A stretch of DNA of 64,000 nt, from the NCBI RefSeq assembly GCF_000014065.1, contig NC_008044.1, forward strand, positions 1,263,501 to 1,327,500, given 5' to 3'. The notes beneath the pieces are model-generated. The model did not search any database. It saw nothing but the letters and a program-made list of their open reading frames with translations, and was not told where the DNA came from. Below, one piece after another: positions 37,762 through 47,581 of this stretch. Origin of the DNA: Ruegeria sp. TM1040. GTDB lineage: Bacteria; Pseudomonadota; Alphaproteobacteria; Rhodobacterales; Rhodobacteraceae. Position 1 is the stretch's first letter. Every line of letters starts with the position of its first letter. Position numbers and translations under genes: made by a program.

Positions 37762-38517
37762 TTAATGCTCGACCGCATACATTTGATTGTGCAATGCCGC
37801 CTTCAGCACAGCCTGGGCCGTTGTTTCAACACTCAGTGTCGCGCGTGCCAGACGGAGGTGCTTTTCGATCGTCGCGGGCGTCAGCCCCATCAGGAGCGCG
37901 ATGTCCTGAGTGGTTTTGCCGTCGCCCACCCATTGCAGCACCTCGCGCTGTCGCTTGGTCAGGCCGCGTTTCGGTGCGTGGTAGGGCAGGGTCAGAATCT
38001 TGAGATGCGCCACATTGTTCATCAACACGATGTCCGCGCCATGCTCGGCCCAGATCTGATCGATTCCATCCTGATCGAGGTCCGCGCGCGCCGCCAGTGA
38101 GATCGCCCCCTTGAAGCGCTCTGAGGCGGAGTTGAAGCTGATCGTATACCCGGCATGCACGCCCATGGATTGATTGAAGTCCTGCACTTTGCGGGCCTGT
38201 TTGTCCAAGAGCCCCTGCGCGGCCATCTCCTGCGACACGCGCCAGCTTGCATGGCCCTCGTTCTCCAAGGCCCAGGTCAGCATCGGCGCATGTGCGTATA
38301 GCCCATCGGCAAGAAAGCCCTGCAGATACTCTGGGCAATGGTTGGTCAGGATCACAAAATCATCCGGATCCCCCAACGAGGTGCGTGTCTTGAACAGCGT
38401 GTAGCCATAGAGCAGGCGATCAAAACCATAGCGGCTCATTTGTTGGACATGCGCGCGCCACAACTCCTCGATGGTTTTGAACTGGGTCAGTTGTTGCAAA
38501 TACTCAGACAGGGTCAT
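37762..38517 (-). CDS. LuxR-family transcriptional regulator with autoinducer-binding-type domain (LuxR solo)
   Basis: 251 residues: an N-terminal autoinducer-binding-like domain (about 10-165) and a C-terminal LuxR helix-turn-helix (GLTKRQREVLQWVGDGKTTQ, LTPATIEKHLRLARATL). No luxI-type synthase is present in the window, so it is a solo here. In the ligand domain the usual W-x3-Y-...-D-P pattern appears as PEYLQGFLADGLYAHAPM: the acidic residue that binds the AHL amide is Ala, and the aromatic pair is Tyr/Phe. The start MTLSEYLQQ at 38517 is chosen on family length; its ATG overlaps the stop of a possible small upstream frame. Confidence 0.85.
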   Translation of the reverse strand: MTLSEYLQQLTQFKTIEELWRAHVQQMSRYGFDRLLYGYTLFKTRTSLGDPDDFVILTNHCPEYLQGFLADGLYAHAPMLTWALENEGHASWRVSQEMAAQGLLDKQARKVQDFNQSMGVHAGYTISFNSASERFKGAISLAARADLDQDGIDQIWAEHGADIVLMNNVAHLKILTLPYHAPKRGLTKRQREVLQWVGDGKTTQDIALLMGLTPATIEKHLRLARATLSVETTAQAVLKAALHNQMYAVEH

Positions 38518-39101
38518 GTCTGAGTCTCCAGCTTCCATGCGGGACACGGGACTGTTCGAGCATTGAGGCATAGTGCATGCGGCGTCCAGAGGCGCCGATC
38601 ATGAAATCGCGGCGTTTCGGGATCAAAGCAGACTGTGGCGGTGCCAGCTGCGAGCTCGTTCTGCCAATTCAGTTTATCGCGCGTGTTCATGTCGCCTTTT
38701 GGTGCCCCCGTTGACCCAAACCGTTGGTTCAGGTTGCGAAAACCTGATGCGTGAGGGGCGTCACCTGTGTGAAACTCGGTCTTGCCGCAGTCATTTAAAG
38801 CGACGTGGCATCCCTTTGGTTTTGCAAAGGCAGCCCCCTGATCCCCAGACGTGTTTGCACAAACCTTGCGCAAAATGACCGGGCATTCAACTGCGGGTTG
38901 CCGCTTTGGAGGAAATCTTCTGCTGATGAGGTCGCAAAGCGCCAATGCGGCCCACCAGGGTGATGGCTCCAATACGATTAGAATTGCGCGCGGATCGGCT
39001 GAGGCTGGTAACACAATAGCAAACCTCCCTCTCCAGACTCGGCCATGGTGGGTTTTCTGCAGAGTTATCTGCGGTGCCAAGAATTTGAATTTGGGGGACT
39101 T
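38518..39101. other. Divergent promoter region between luxR-type and enoyl-CoA hydratase-like genes
   Basis: About 580 bases. Longer open frames on both strands read poorly and are taken as chance. One 58-codon minus-strand frame (38690-38514) has a fair binding site and ends in an ATGA overlap with the luxR start; it is reported as a finding, not a gene. No lux-box-like dyad was clear to me. Confidence 0.4.
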
Positions 39102-39812
39102 ATGGAACGCGAGGAATGGATCAACCGTCGGCTGCATGGTGACGGCGTGGTCGAGCTACAGTTGGGGCATGCGCCTCAAAACCAGCTCACGTCAGCTTTT
39201 CTGAAGGATTTTGCGCAAGAAATCAATGAGATGCGTTCTGATTCTGACGTGAGGTCCGTGCTGTTGACCAGCCCGTTCAAGGATTTTTCGACCGGCGTAG
39301 ATCCTGAACTTAAGGATGTCAGCGCGCTGGAAGGTGACCTCAACGCTGCATTTCTGGCGCTCTATGCCTTCCCCAAGCCTGTTGTCGTTGCTTCTGTCGG
39401 CCTGAGCTCCGGGGCGGGCATGTTTTTTGTATTGGCCAGCGACCTGCGGGTCGCCCACGCGCGGGCCGGATTTGAGCTGATCGACGTACAGTTGGGACGT
39501 GCCTATCCCGCCGCCTTGATGGAGATTGCCCGCGCGACGCTTGATACCAACACCCAGCGACGCTTGATGCTCACTGGACAGCGCCTCGGTCCGATTGCGG
39601 CCCGCAACGCGCAGTTCATCGAAGTCTTGGCAGATGACCTTGAGGATCTGCACGGTTACGCCCTGAAAGAGGCCCGACGTATGGCGCAACTGCCGGCGGA
39701 GGCTTATGCGGCGATCAAACGCGATCTGCGGACCGATACAATCAAAAGGATCGAATCCCGCCTGGACGCCGCATTGCAGCCCACTTTTGGCACGTCGCGC
39801 CTCGCGAGCTGA
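39102..39812 (+). CDS. Enoyl-CoA hydratase/isomerase family protein
   Basis: 236 residues of the crotonase fold. The two oxyanion-hole regions are DFSTGVDPELKDV (about residues 61-73) and SVGLSSGAGMFFVLASDLRV (about 101-120), followed by ELIDVQLGRAYPAALMEIA. The Glu residues that hydratases use for catalysis are not evident (GLSSGAGMFF, IDVQLGRAY), so it may be an isomerase, hydrolase or divergent member. The ATG at 39102 has GGGGGA six bases upstream. It stands alone with no beta-oxidation partner nearby. Confidence 0.8.
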   Translation: MEREEWINRRLHGDGVVELQLGHAPQNQLTSAFLKDFAQEINEMRSDSDVRSVLLTSPFKDFSTGVDPELKDVSALEGDLNAAFLALYAFPKPVVVASVGLSSGAGMFFVLASDLRVAHARAGFELIDVQLGRAYPAALMEIARATLDTNTQRRLMLTGQRLGPIAARNAQFIEVLADDLEDLHGYALKEARRMAQLPAEAYAAIKRDLRTDTIKRIESRLDAALQPTFGTSRLAS

Positions 39813-39882
39813 GCGCGTGCTTGGATTTTTGAACCTGCGCGGTTAAACATGGCTCAAAACCAATAGGTTGGAGCGGGATGTT

Positions 39883-40071
39883 ATGATCGCGAACAAGATC
39901 GAAGTGCGCCGCGCCGAGGACGGACAGATCGTGGTGAGCAAAGGCACCTGGTCTGATACCTTTCCGGAAGAACAGCGCGAAGCCTGGGCAACTTGGTATG
40001 AGCAGATGTATCAGGACTATGCCTATGATGGTTATGCGCTGATGGCGCAATCCCTGCGCGATCTCGCCTAG
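39883..40071 (+). CDS. Small conserved-looking hypothetical protein
   Basis: A 62-residue soluble protein (MIANKIEVRRAEDGQIVVSK at the start), rich in Trp/Tyr toward the C-terminus (FPEEQREAWATWYEQMYQDY). It has no recognised domain, but composition and codon use look like a real gene, and GGAGCGG precedes the ATG. It follows the hydratase-like gene by 70 bases. Confidence 0.6.
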   Translation: MIANKIEVRRAEDGQIVVSKGTWSDTFPEEQREAWATWYEQMYQDYAYDGYALMAQSLRDLA

Positions 40072-40499
<428 letters not shown>

Positions 40500-40961
40500 T
40501 CAGTGCCTGGGCGTATCGGGCAGTTCCACGGTGATCCAGTAATCGTCCAGAAGGGAGAGCAGCCGTGTGAAATCCTGGCCTGCGGTTTCTTTGACGACAT
40601 AGCCCGCCACATGGCTGCTATAGGCCTGATGGATGTCTCCGGGATCTCGGGAGGTCGTGAGCATGAAGCAGATTAAATTCTGCAAGGCAGGCTTTGATCG
40701 AATGATCTCAACCAATTCGAGCCCGGTCATTTTCGGCATATTGATGTCGATGAGTGCGATGAGTGGCGTCGGCACGTGAATATGCGGGTGTGTGTTCTCA
40801 AGGATGGCCAGAGCCTCTTCCCCGTTCACGGCGCGCACGATTTCGTTCTTGATGCGGGCTTTGTGAAATGCGCGGCGCACGGCCTTTGCCTCAAAATCAT
40901 CGTCCTCAACGAGAAGGATATTTGCCTTCTGCAAACCCTCCATCGCGTTTTCATGCAACAT
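40500..40961 (-). CDS. Response regulator receiver protein (Rcp1-like, single domain)
   Basis: A 153-residue stand-alone receiver domain. ANILLVEDDDFEAKAVRRAF has the acidic pair, PLIALIDINMPKMTGLELVE the phospho-acceptor Asp, FMLTTSRDPGD the conserved Thr/Ser and GYVVKETAGQDF the Lys. It has no output domain, as in phytochrome-partner Rcp1-type regulators. GGAGGAGG six bases before ATG 40961 decides the start. Its start overlaps the end of the sensor kinase gene by 11 bases, so the two form a coupled pair. Confidence 0.92.
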   Translation of the reverse strand: MLHENAMEGLQKANILLVEDDDFEAKAVRRAFHKARIKNEIVRAVNGEEALAILENTHPHIHVPTPLIALIDINMPKMTGLELVEIIRSKPALQNLICFMLTTSRDPGDIHQAYSSHVAGYVVKETAGQDFTRLLSLLDDYWITVELPDTPRH

Positions 40962-43290
40962 TTTGTACCTCCTCCAAATTTGGTTTTGGCCAGGTGAAAA
41001 CGAACTCCGCACCGTTGCCATCGCCTTCTGAAATCACTTTGATCGACTGACCAAGGACCGCGAGGTGCTTGGCGACAAAGGCGAGACCCATCCCGCTGCC
41101 CTCGACTTCGTCCTTGGATTTCAGGGTGCGGAACAGGCCAAAGATAGCCTCCTGGAATTTCGGGTGAATGCCGGGGCCATTGTCCTTGACTGAAATCTCG
41201 AAGTGATCGCCTTGATCCTTGAGCGCCACGAGAACATGGCCCTGTGCCTTGTCATTGTGCTTGAAGGCATTGGACACCAGATTGAGCAAAACGACCTGCA
41301 ACGGCATCTGGTTCATCTGCGCAGCAAGGAAGTCCTGCGAAAACTCGAGCTGAGTATCCTGGCCGGAGCCGCAAAGATCGGCAATGTTATGCGACAGATC
41401 CAAACCGGACATGATGTTGGATTTTGGATCAAAATCCCTTGTCCCAATCTTGGAGTGCGCAAGCAGATCGTCCAGCAAGCCAGACATCCGCAGGATGCGG
41501 GATTTCATGTAGTGAAGATGCTCTGTGGTTTCCTCTGTAAGATGTTCCTCGAGATCCTCCTCAAGCCAGGTAGCGGCGTGAGAGACTGCTCTCAGCGGGG
41601 CTTTCAGATCATGCGAGGCCACATATGCAAATTCCTCGAGATCCTTGTTGGACCGGTTGAGCTGCTCGATCAGGTCCTTTTGAGATTTCGACATCGCCTC
41701 GCGTTCCGTCACGTCCCGGATCACCACCAGCGCCAGTTTTTGCTCGGCCTCCCTGAGCAGGGCGAGGGTGACTTCGAACCAGTTCGAGCTGCCATCTTTT
41801 GCGTCTCTTTTGCCGCGGCATAATACGGCCTCCGCAAAATGTTTTCCGGCGTTGCCGGAGGCCAGAAGTTTGACTTTGGCCTCAATCGCCTGGGCGTCCC
41901 CTGAGGCGAAGTAGTCCGTTAGGGTGCTCTCCCCCATGACGACCGGGCCAAACAATGCACCAAAGGCCGCGTTGGACTGCTGTATCAGGCCATTGGAGGT
42001 GACCAGAACCATGCCATCGGTGGTGCCGTCAAAGACTTGGCGAGCGTCGGATTCCTGGCTGCGCAGGCGGGTGATCAGACCTTTGAAGGATTGCGCGAGA
42101 TCGCCGACCTCATCCTCAAGATGGATGGGGAGAACGGGATCCTGCCCGGTTTCTGCCGATGCGAGAATATTGCCGCGCATGGTTTGCATTGGCGCCAGTG
42201 CCGTTTCAATGCCGCGTCTCGCAAAGGCGTAGCTGCAGAAAATGAGCAAAAGCCCCAAGACGATGAGATTGAGTGTGCTGAACGGCAGTATATTGGAAAA
42301 GAAATGCCGCTCCTTGATCAGTGTGAGAAATACGCTGTGTGTGGCTGAGCTCACGCTCTCGAGCTTGAGGGTGATGTATTCCGCGCCCTCGTTCACGAGC
42401 CGGAGCGGCTGCTCTGCATTGGCCCGGGATAGGTCGGTGCGCACGATTTCTGGCAATCCAACGACCATGCCGCCGTGATACTGTCCCGATTGCGCCTCTG
42501 CATCCCAGACGTAGCTGCTCCCCTTGGAGTTGTGTATGACGAAACTTGATGCCAGATTGAGCGGCTTGTACGCGGCTTGGTTATGTTTCAACAGGTCGAC
42601 GTTGATAACGATAAAGCCAAATCTATGACCCTCGAATTTGTAGCCTGCCGGTTCCAACACGGGCACAAGCACCCGATACATCAGGGTTTTGGGTTCCTGG
42701 ATGATGCCATTTTCGCGGTTGTAGGAGGGAGGCAGCGGTACTGCCTGACCGATGGGAACCGTCCTCGCAGCCTCGACATAGGGTTCGTTTCCCTTTTGCT
42801 GGAGCCGGTGATCAGGAACCCGCTCTATCCGTTCCCCGACTTTGTCAACACGCAGGATCTCCTGAGCGTTGTCCGCAAAGCCGACAAAGCGGATTTGCAG
42901 GTAATTCGGGCGAAGCGCGTGAAACGAGGAGAAAATCGTTGTCAGCCGTTCTTTCCATTCCTCGGTGGTATCGCCACTCACTGGATCGATCCCATTATTG
43001 TAATGCGCCCTGATCAATGCAGCGACCGGGGGCATATTCGCAAGGATTTCGGCGTCGGTAATGATGGCCGCGGTGGCATCCGCACTCGCGCGGCTGATTT
43101 TGTCGGCCGTTTCCCGTGTTAGAATGTTGGCATGCTGCAATTCAAGGTTTCGGGTGACCAAGGCGCTGGCCAAGGTGAGGGACGTCACCGCTGCAACGGC
43201 CACGATCACGGCAATTTTGCGCACCTTTGCGCTGATCGACTTTCTGGCGGAGCTGGTCAATGTCCGAGAACCTATGTGAGCGGCGCGCAA
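40951..43290 (-). CDS. Membrane sensor histidine kinase with HAMP and PAS domains
   Basis: About 779 residues: membrane segment at about 25-45, a large periplasmic sensor region to about 320 (RIERVPDHRLQQKGNEPYVE is dCache/PAS-like), a second membrane segment at about 328-350, HAMP at about 355-405, PAS at about 410-535, HisKA with EEFAYVASHDLKAPLRAVSH, and HATPase with NLVSNAFKHN and FEISVKDNGPGIHP. The start is uncertain: 43290 is a TTG and a GTG at 43224 is possible. It is the partner of the receiver gene that overlaps its end. The SHDLKAPLRAV kinase type is common in phytochrome-like systems; the signal is unknown. Confidence 0.88.
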   Translation of the reverse strand: MRAAHIGSRTLTSSARKSISAKVRKIAVIVAVAAVTSLTLASALVTRNLELQHANILTRETADKISRASADATAAIITDAEILANMPPVAALIRAHYNNGIDPVSGDTTEEWKERLTTIFSSFHALRPNYLQIRFVGFADNAQEILRVDKVGERIERVPDHRLQQKGNEPYVEAARTVPIGQAVPLPPSYNRENGIIQEPKTLMYRVLVPVLEPAGYKFEGHRFGFIVINVDLLKHNQAAYKPLNLASSFVIHNSKGSSYVWDAEAQSGQYHGGMVVGLPEIVRTDLSRANAEQPLRLVNEGAEYITLKLESVSSATHSVFLTLIKERHFFSNILPFSTLNLIVLGLLLIFCSYAFARRGIETALAPMQTMRGNILASAETGQDPVLPIHLEDEVGDLAQSFKGLITRLRSQESDARQVFDGTTDGMVLVTSNGLIQQSNAAFGALFGPVVMGESTLTDYFASGDAQAIEAKVKLLASGNAGKHFAEAVLCRGKRDAKDGSSNWFEVTLALLREAEQKLALVVIRDVTEREAMSKSQKDLIEQLNRSNKDLEEFAYVASHDLKAPLRAVSHAATWLEEDLEEHLTEETTEHLHYMKSRILRMSGLLDDLLAHSKIGTRDFDPKSNIMSGLDLSHNIADLCGSGQDTQLEFSQDFLAAQMNQMPLQVVLLNLVSNAFKHNDKAQGHVLVALKDQGDHFEISVKDNGPGIHPKFQEAIFGLFRTLKSKDEVEGSGMGLAFVAKHLAVLGQSIKVISEGDGNGAEFVFTWPKPNLEEVQNVA

Positions 43291-43558
43291 GACATCTCAT
43301 TGAGGCTTGCATTGGAAAGCCTGCGCAGGAGTGGTCAAGCAAAGGTTAACACAGCAGGCGCAAAGGACGATATTGCGCTATTGTAACGCTTTATGTGGTC
43401 TTCGGGGAAGCCTTCACCAAAGAGCCCGCGGACAGGATCGGTCGCGTTGTGCGCCTTGTGCGGCGGTGCCTTGGGATTGTCAGGCGCGCGAGAGTAGAGT
43501 TGATGCATGCGAACATGCACGATCTGAGCAAAGCAACTCTCTTGGGACAAAGGAGAAA

Positions 43559-43635
<77 letters not shown>

Positions 43636-43874
43636 GTCTGTCTGCGCGATATACGCGGCTGTGAAAACCACTGCAATCGAAAAATCACCGTCTCTGATCA
43701 TTCATTGAATTTCCAGTGAATGATCAATGAGTTCCGCAGCGCATGCAACAAAATCTGCCGCGAACAGCGCGCAGGACATGTGAGAGCTTGGGCAGGGCCC
43801 TGTCATGCCTGACACAGGTTCAGGACCACGCTGCGCGTGCAGCGAGGCTCCGATTGCAATCGGATGGGGCGCTG

Positions 43875-44441
43875 TTAGCCGCGCCAGCTACGGACCACGC
43901 CGCAGTCCATGTGTACGAAGTTCGAGCCATAGTAGCGCCCGACGCCACCCGCTTTGCAGGCCTGAGCGGCTTGCGCCATCTGGCTGACTGTACGGGTAGA
44001 CAGACGCAGGTCTGCAGCCTGACCCTTCATGTGAAGCGAGTTCTTGGCCACACCACGCGAGCGGCTGCGCAGCATCGCATTGGTCTGCGGGCTCCGGTAG
44101 CCGGAGAGCAGCAGGTAGGGTTCGTTCACTTCAAGAAGGTTCGACGAGGCCGCCATGATGTCAATTGTGCGCAGGTCGATCGCCTTGACCTGATCATTGC
44201 GCCAGTCGCGCATGAAGTGATTGATCTCTTTCACCGCGTCCTTGATGTACTTGCCATCGATCCAATAGATCATGTCCAAGCGCTCGCCTGTGCGACCGGA
44301 GTACATACGAATGCGCCGGATGTCGCCCCCTCCACGGAGGAAGCCGGCTGCCTGTGTGTAGGTTGGGGCTGCTGCGACTGTTGTGGCCGCAAATGCCTTT
44401 AGGAGTGCTCGACGGGATAACCCGGTAGTTTTTTCTGTCAT
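43875..44441 (-). CDS. YcbK-family (DUF882) exported peptidase-like protein
   Basis: 188 residues with a twin-arginine-type signal (TEKTTGLSRRALLKAFAATT). The mature part matches the peptidase M15-like YcbK family, with zinc-ligand motifs SLHMKGQAADLR (H-x6-D) and NFVHMDCG (second His), and EPYLLLSGYRSPQTNAML. It is probably a murein-acting carboxypeptidase or amidase-like protein of the periplasm. It is divergent from a YcbB-type L,D-transpeptidase, the same neighbour pair as in E. coli. The start at 44441 gives the cleanest Tat signal; ribosome binding is weak. Confidence 0.85.
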   Translation of the reverse strand: MTEKTTGLSRRALLKAFAATTVAAAPTYTQAAGFLRGGGDIRRIRMYSGRTGERLDMIYWIDGKYIKDAVKEINHFMRDWRNDQVKAIDLRTIDIMAASSNLLEVNEPYLLLSGYRSPQTNAMLRSRSRGVAKNSLHMKGQAADLRLSTRTVSQMAQAAQACKAGGVGRYYGSNFVHMDCGVVRSWRG

Positions 44442-44796
44442 CGTGATGAGCGTTGTCCCATACGCTTTTGTTTTCACACGTCCCGAAGTTTCGGGAAATT
44501 TGCGCTATTTCGCGCGAGAACTGTATGGCACAGCGAGAATCGACTGCCAACTGATGAATGATTGATTAAGACAGAGGGGCGTTTTTTCGGCAAAAATTTG
44601 CGCAAAAGGGGAGGGAGTGAGCTATTTTCCCCCTCATGCGATGCGCGTTTCTGCGTCAATTGGGGTTTCAAAGCATCACTGCGCCGCGTTCGGGTGCCGG
44701 TGAAGCAAATGTGAGTGGACTTGCAAGGGTCTCGTTTACCAACACTCGGATACAGTCTAACTGGACGTCTGCGTTACATACTGGAGTTTTTCAACA
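44442..44796. other. Divergent promoter region between YcbK-type and YcbB-type genes
   Basis: About 355 bases, AT-richer than the surroundings, with no supportable gene. It holds promoters for both peptidoglycan genes. No repeat or hairpin stood out. Confidence 0.45.
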
Positions 44797-46419
44797 ATGC
44801 CGCTGGCTCGCGCCCCGAAATTTGCTTCGTTCGTCACTGGTGGAATTCTTGCCGCCGTTCTGGGGACGACCCTGCTTTTTGCTGAAAAGGCCGAGGCGGC
44901 GAGCACCGGGTTTCGCCAAGCGGTTGCCGAGATGGCGTGGGAGGACGAGGCGGTCTCCAGCTATTACCGTCAAAACCAATACGCCCCCCTTTGGACCGCA
45001 GACACACCAGAGGCGACGGCGCGGCGCCGTGCCCTGATGCAGGCGCTCGAAGAGGCCTCCATGCATGGGCTGCCTGATATGTCGGCGCGGGCGGCGGACC
45101 TCGTTGAACAGATGCGCAACGTCCGTTCCACCCGCGATCTTGGCGCGGTCGAGGTTGCTCTGAGCCGGGCCCTGGTGGACTACGCAACGGACTTGCAGAC
45201 CGGTCTGATCGACACGCCCGTCCGCATTGACGAAGGCATCGTGCGGGAAAAGCACAAGGTGGATGCGACGCGTTTCCTCGAGGGGATTGCGACCGATCGC
45301 CCGGCAGCCTTCCTGCAGGATCTTGTTCCGACCTCCTCTCAATATCGTGCTCTGCTGCGCGAGAAGATGCGGCTTGAGGCGCTGCTGCAGGCTGGCGGCT
45401 GGGGCGCAACCGTTCCCGTGCGCAAGATCGAGCCGGGCGACACGGGCCAGAGCGTGCTTGCCCTGCGCAACAGGCTGGTGTCGATGGGCTACCTGGCGCC
45501 CACGGCGACACGCAGCTATGACCTTGATGTTGAGGACGCCGTACGCCGGTTCCAGTCTGAACATGGCCTCGAGGTCGATGGCGTCGCAGGCGAGGGCACA
45601 CTCAAGGAGCTGAACCGCCCGGTTTCGGATCGGATCAAGTCGGTTCTGGTCGCCATGGAGCGCGAACGCTGGCTCACCCCTGAGCGCGGCCTGCGTCATA
45701 TCCTTGTGAATCTCACGGATTTCTCGGCCAAGATCATGGATGAGGGTGAAATCTCCTTTGAGACGCGCTCTGTGATCGGCAGCACCAAAAGCGACCGCCG
45801 CACGCCAGAGTTCTCGGACGAGATGGATCATATGGTGATCAACCCGAGCTGGTATGTCCCGCGCTCGATCATCACCAAGGAATATCTGCCCAAACTCAAG
45901 AATAACCCCAACGCCCACAGCTACATCGAGATCACCGATAATCGGGGTCGGGTGGTCAATCGAAACAACGTGGACTTTAGCCAGTTCACCGCGCGCAGCT
46001 TTCCGTTTGCCATGCGCCAGCCTCCGAGCAGCCGAAATGCGCTTGGTCTGGTCAAGTTCATGTTCCCGAACAAATACAACATCTACCTGCATGACACCCC
46101 GCAAAAGCATCTCTTTGGCCGCGAGGTGCGCGCCTTTTCGCATGGCTGCGTCCGTCTGCATCAACCCTTTGAATTTGCGTATGAACTCTTGACGCCTCAG
46201 ACGGAGAACCCAAAGGACTACTTCCACCGGGTGCTGAACAGCGGCAAGGAAACCAAAGTGCCGCTGGAAACCAAGGTGCCGGTGCATCTGATCTATCGCA
46301 CCGCCTTTGTGTCGCAGGATGGCCGCGCCGAATTCCGCCGCGATGTCTACGGACGTGACGCAAAGATCTGGTCCGCTTTGGAGCGGGCAGGGGTGGCACT
46401 TCCCGGCGTTCAAGGCTAA
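44797..46419 (+). CDS. L,D-transpeptidase (YcbB/LdtD-like)
   Basis: 540 residues with an N-terminal export signal (FVTGGILAAVLGTTLLFAEK, about 12-31), a scaffold domain (SSYYRQNQYAPLWTADTPEA), a peptidoglycan-binding helical domain at about 210-275 (YDLDVEDAVRRFQSEHGLEV) and a YkuD catalytic domain at about 300-480 with the nucleophile motif FSHGCVRLHQP. Such enzymes make 3-3 (mDAP-mDAP) cross-links or attach proteins to murein. The spread of domains matches E. coli LdtD, about 615 residues. It is divergent from the YcbK-family gene and 37 bases before lpxD. Confidence 0.92.
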   Translation: MPLARAPKFASFVTGGILAAVLGTTLLFAEKAEAASTGFRQAVAEMAWEDEAVSSYYRQNQYAPLWTADTPEATARRRALMQALEEASMHGLPDMSARAADLVEQMRNVRSTRDLGAVEVALSRALVDYATDLQTGLIDTPVRIDEGIVREKHKVDATRFLEGIATDRPAAFLQDLVPTSSQYRALLREKMRLEALLQAGGWGATVPVRKIEPGDTGQSVLALRNRLVSMGYLAPTATRSYDLDVEDAVRRFQSEHGLEVDGVAGEGTLKELNRPVSDRIKSVLVAMERERWLTPERGLRHILVNLTDFSAKIMDEGEISFETRSVIGSTKSDRRTPEFSDEMDHMVINPSWYVPRSIITKEYLPKLKNNPNAHSYIEITDNRGRVVNRNNVDFSQFTARSFPFAMRQPPSSRNALGLVKFMFPNKYNIYLHDTPQKHLFGREVRAFSHGCVRLHQPFEFAYELLTPQTENPKDYFHRVLNSGKETKVPLETKVPVHLIYRTAFVSQDGRAEFRRDVYGRDAKIWSALERAGVALPGVQG

Positions 46420-46456
46420 GTCTCAGGCCAAGATCCGCATTTGGAGGGATGGCCTG

Positions 46457-47530
46457 ATGTTCACCGTTCGTGAAATTGCCACGGCACTTGGCGCGCAGGC
46501 GGCGGGTGATCTAGACCTCAAGATCACACATGCCTCAGAGCCCCAGGATGCGGGCGCTGAGGCGCTCGCGATGGCGATGTCGCCGCAATATGGTGAGGCC
46601 CTGACGCAGGGCAATGCACGCGCCGCCCTTGTCTGGGAGGGCGCAGACTGGCAGGCTCTGGGTCTAGACGCTGCTATTTTTGTTGTCCGTCCGCGCCTCG
46701 CCATGAGCGGTGTCACCCGCATGATGGACCGAGGTCAGCGCTTAGCTGCGGGAATCCATCCTTCTGCCGTCATCGACCCCTCAGCCGAGATCGGCGCGGA
46801 TGTCACGATCGGGCCTCTCTCCGTGGTTGGACCGGACGCCAAGATTGGGGCGGGTTCGCTTATCGGGGCGCATTGTTTCATCGGCGCGGATGTCACAATT
46901 GGTCCAGAGGCCAACCTGAGGGAAATGGTGTCGATTGGTGCGCGCGTCACCATTGGTGCGCGGTTTCGCGCCCAGCCGGGCGCGCGGATTGCTGCGGATG
47001 GGTTTTCCTATGTGACGCCCGAGACGTCTGGCGTCGAGAATGCCCGGAAAACGCTCGGAGATCAGGGCGACACCTCCGCCCAGTCCTGGGTTCGGATTCA
47101 TTCGCTTGGATCGGTGCGGATCGGCGACGATGTGGAGATCGGCGCAAACTGCACCATCGACAATGGCACCATTCGGGACACCGTGATCGGCAATGGAACC
47201 AAGCTCGACAACCAGGTGCATGTGGGCCACAACTGCCGCATTGGCAATGATTGCCTGCTCTGCGGCCAGACGGGCCTCTCTGGTTCGGTTGATATTGGCA
47301 ACAACGTTGTCCTTGGCGGGCAATGTGGCGTCGCCGACAACCTCTTTATCGGTGACCGCGTGATTGCGGGAGGAGGCACCAAAATCCTCTCGAATGTTCC
47401 GGCCGGGCGAGTGATGATGGGCTATCCGGCGGTCAAGATGGACACCCACACAGAGATGTACAAAGCCCAGCGCCGTTTGCCGCGCCTGATGCGCGATCTC
47501 GATGCGTTGAAAAAGGCTGTTTTCAAATAG
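46457..47530 (+). CDS. lpxD: UDP-3-O-(3-hydroxyacyl)glucosamine N-acyltransferase
   Basis: 357 residues. An N-terminal UDP-binding domain (about 1-95) is followed by a left-handed beta helix built of hexapeptide repeats (IGADVTIGPLSVVGPDAKIG onward) and a C-terminal helical tail. VHVGHNCRIG carries the catalytic His, and ADGFSYV is in the acyl-chain region. LpxD adds the second hydroxyacyl chain in lipid A synthesis. The start has GGAGGG upstream. Unusually, it is not in the bamA-fabZ-lpxA cluster but directly before a dedicated acyl carrier protein and ketoacyl synthase, so it may be a second, specialised copy. Confidence 0.9.
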   Translation: MFTVREIATALGAQAAGDLDLKITHASEPQDAGAEALAMAMSPQYGEALTQGNARAALVWEGADWQALGLDAAIFVVRPRLAMSGVTRMMDRGQRLAAGIHPSAVIDPSAEIGADVTIGPLSVVGPDAKIGAGSLIGAHCFIGADVTIGPEANLREMVSIGARVTIGARFRAQPGARIAADGFSYVTPETSGVENARKTLGDQGDTSAQSWVRIHSLGSVRIGDDVEIGANCTIDNGTIRDTVIGNGTKLDNQVHVGHNCRIGNDCLLCGQTGLSGSVDIGNNVVLGGQCGVADNLFIGDRVIAGGGTKILSNVPAGRVMMGYPAVKMDTHTEMYKAQRRLPRLMRDLDALKKAVFK

Positions 47531-47581
47531 CGGCGCAGTCAGTAAACCACAGGCAATCTTATCTCCCGCAGGAGCCGCCCT

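Noticed and set aside
44791-46413. Antisense open frame of 540 codons opposite the L,D-transpeptidase gene
   Set aside because: It mirrors the real gene almost end to end, has no domain signature and reads as the His/Arg/Gln-rich shadow typical of high-GC antisense frames. The plus-strand gene has a full catalytic motif.
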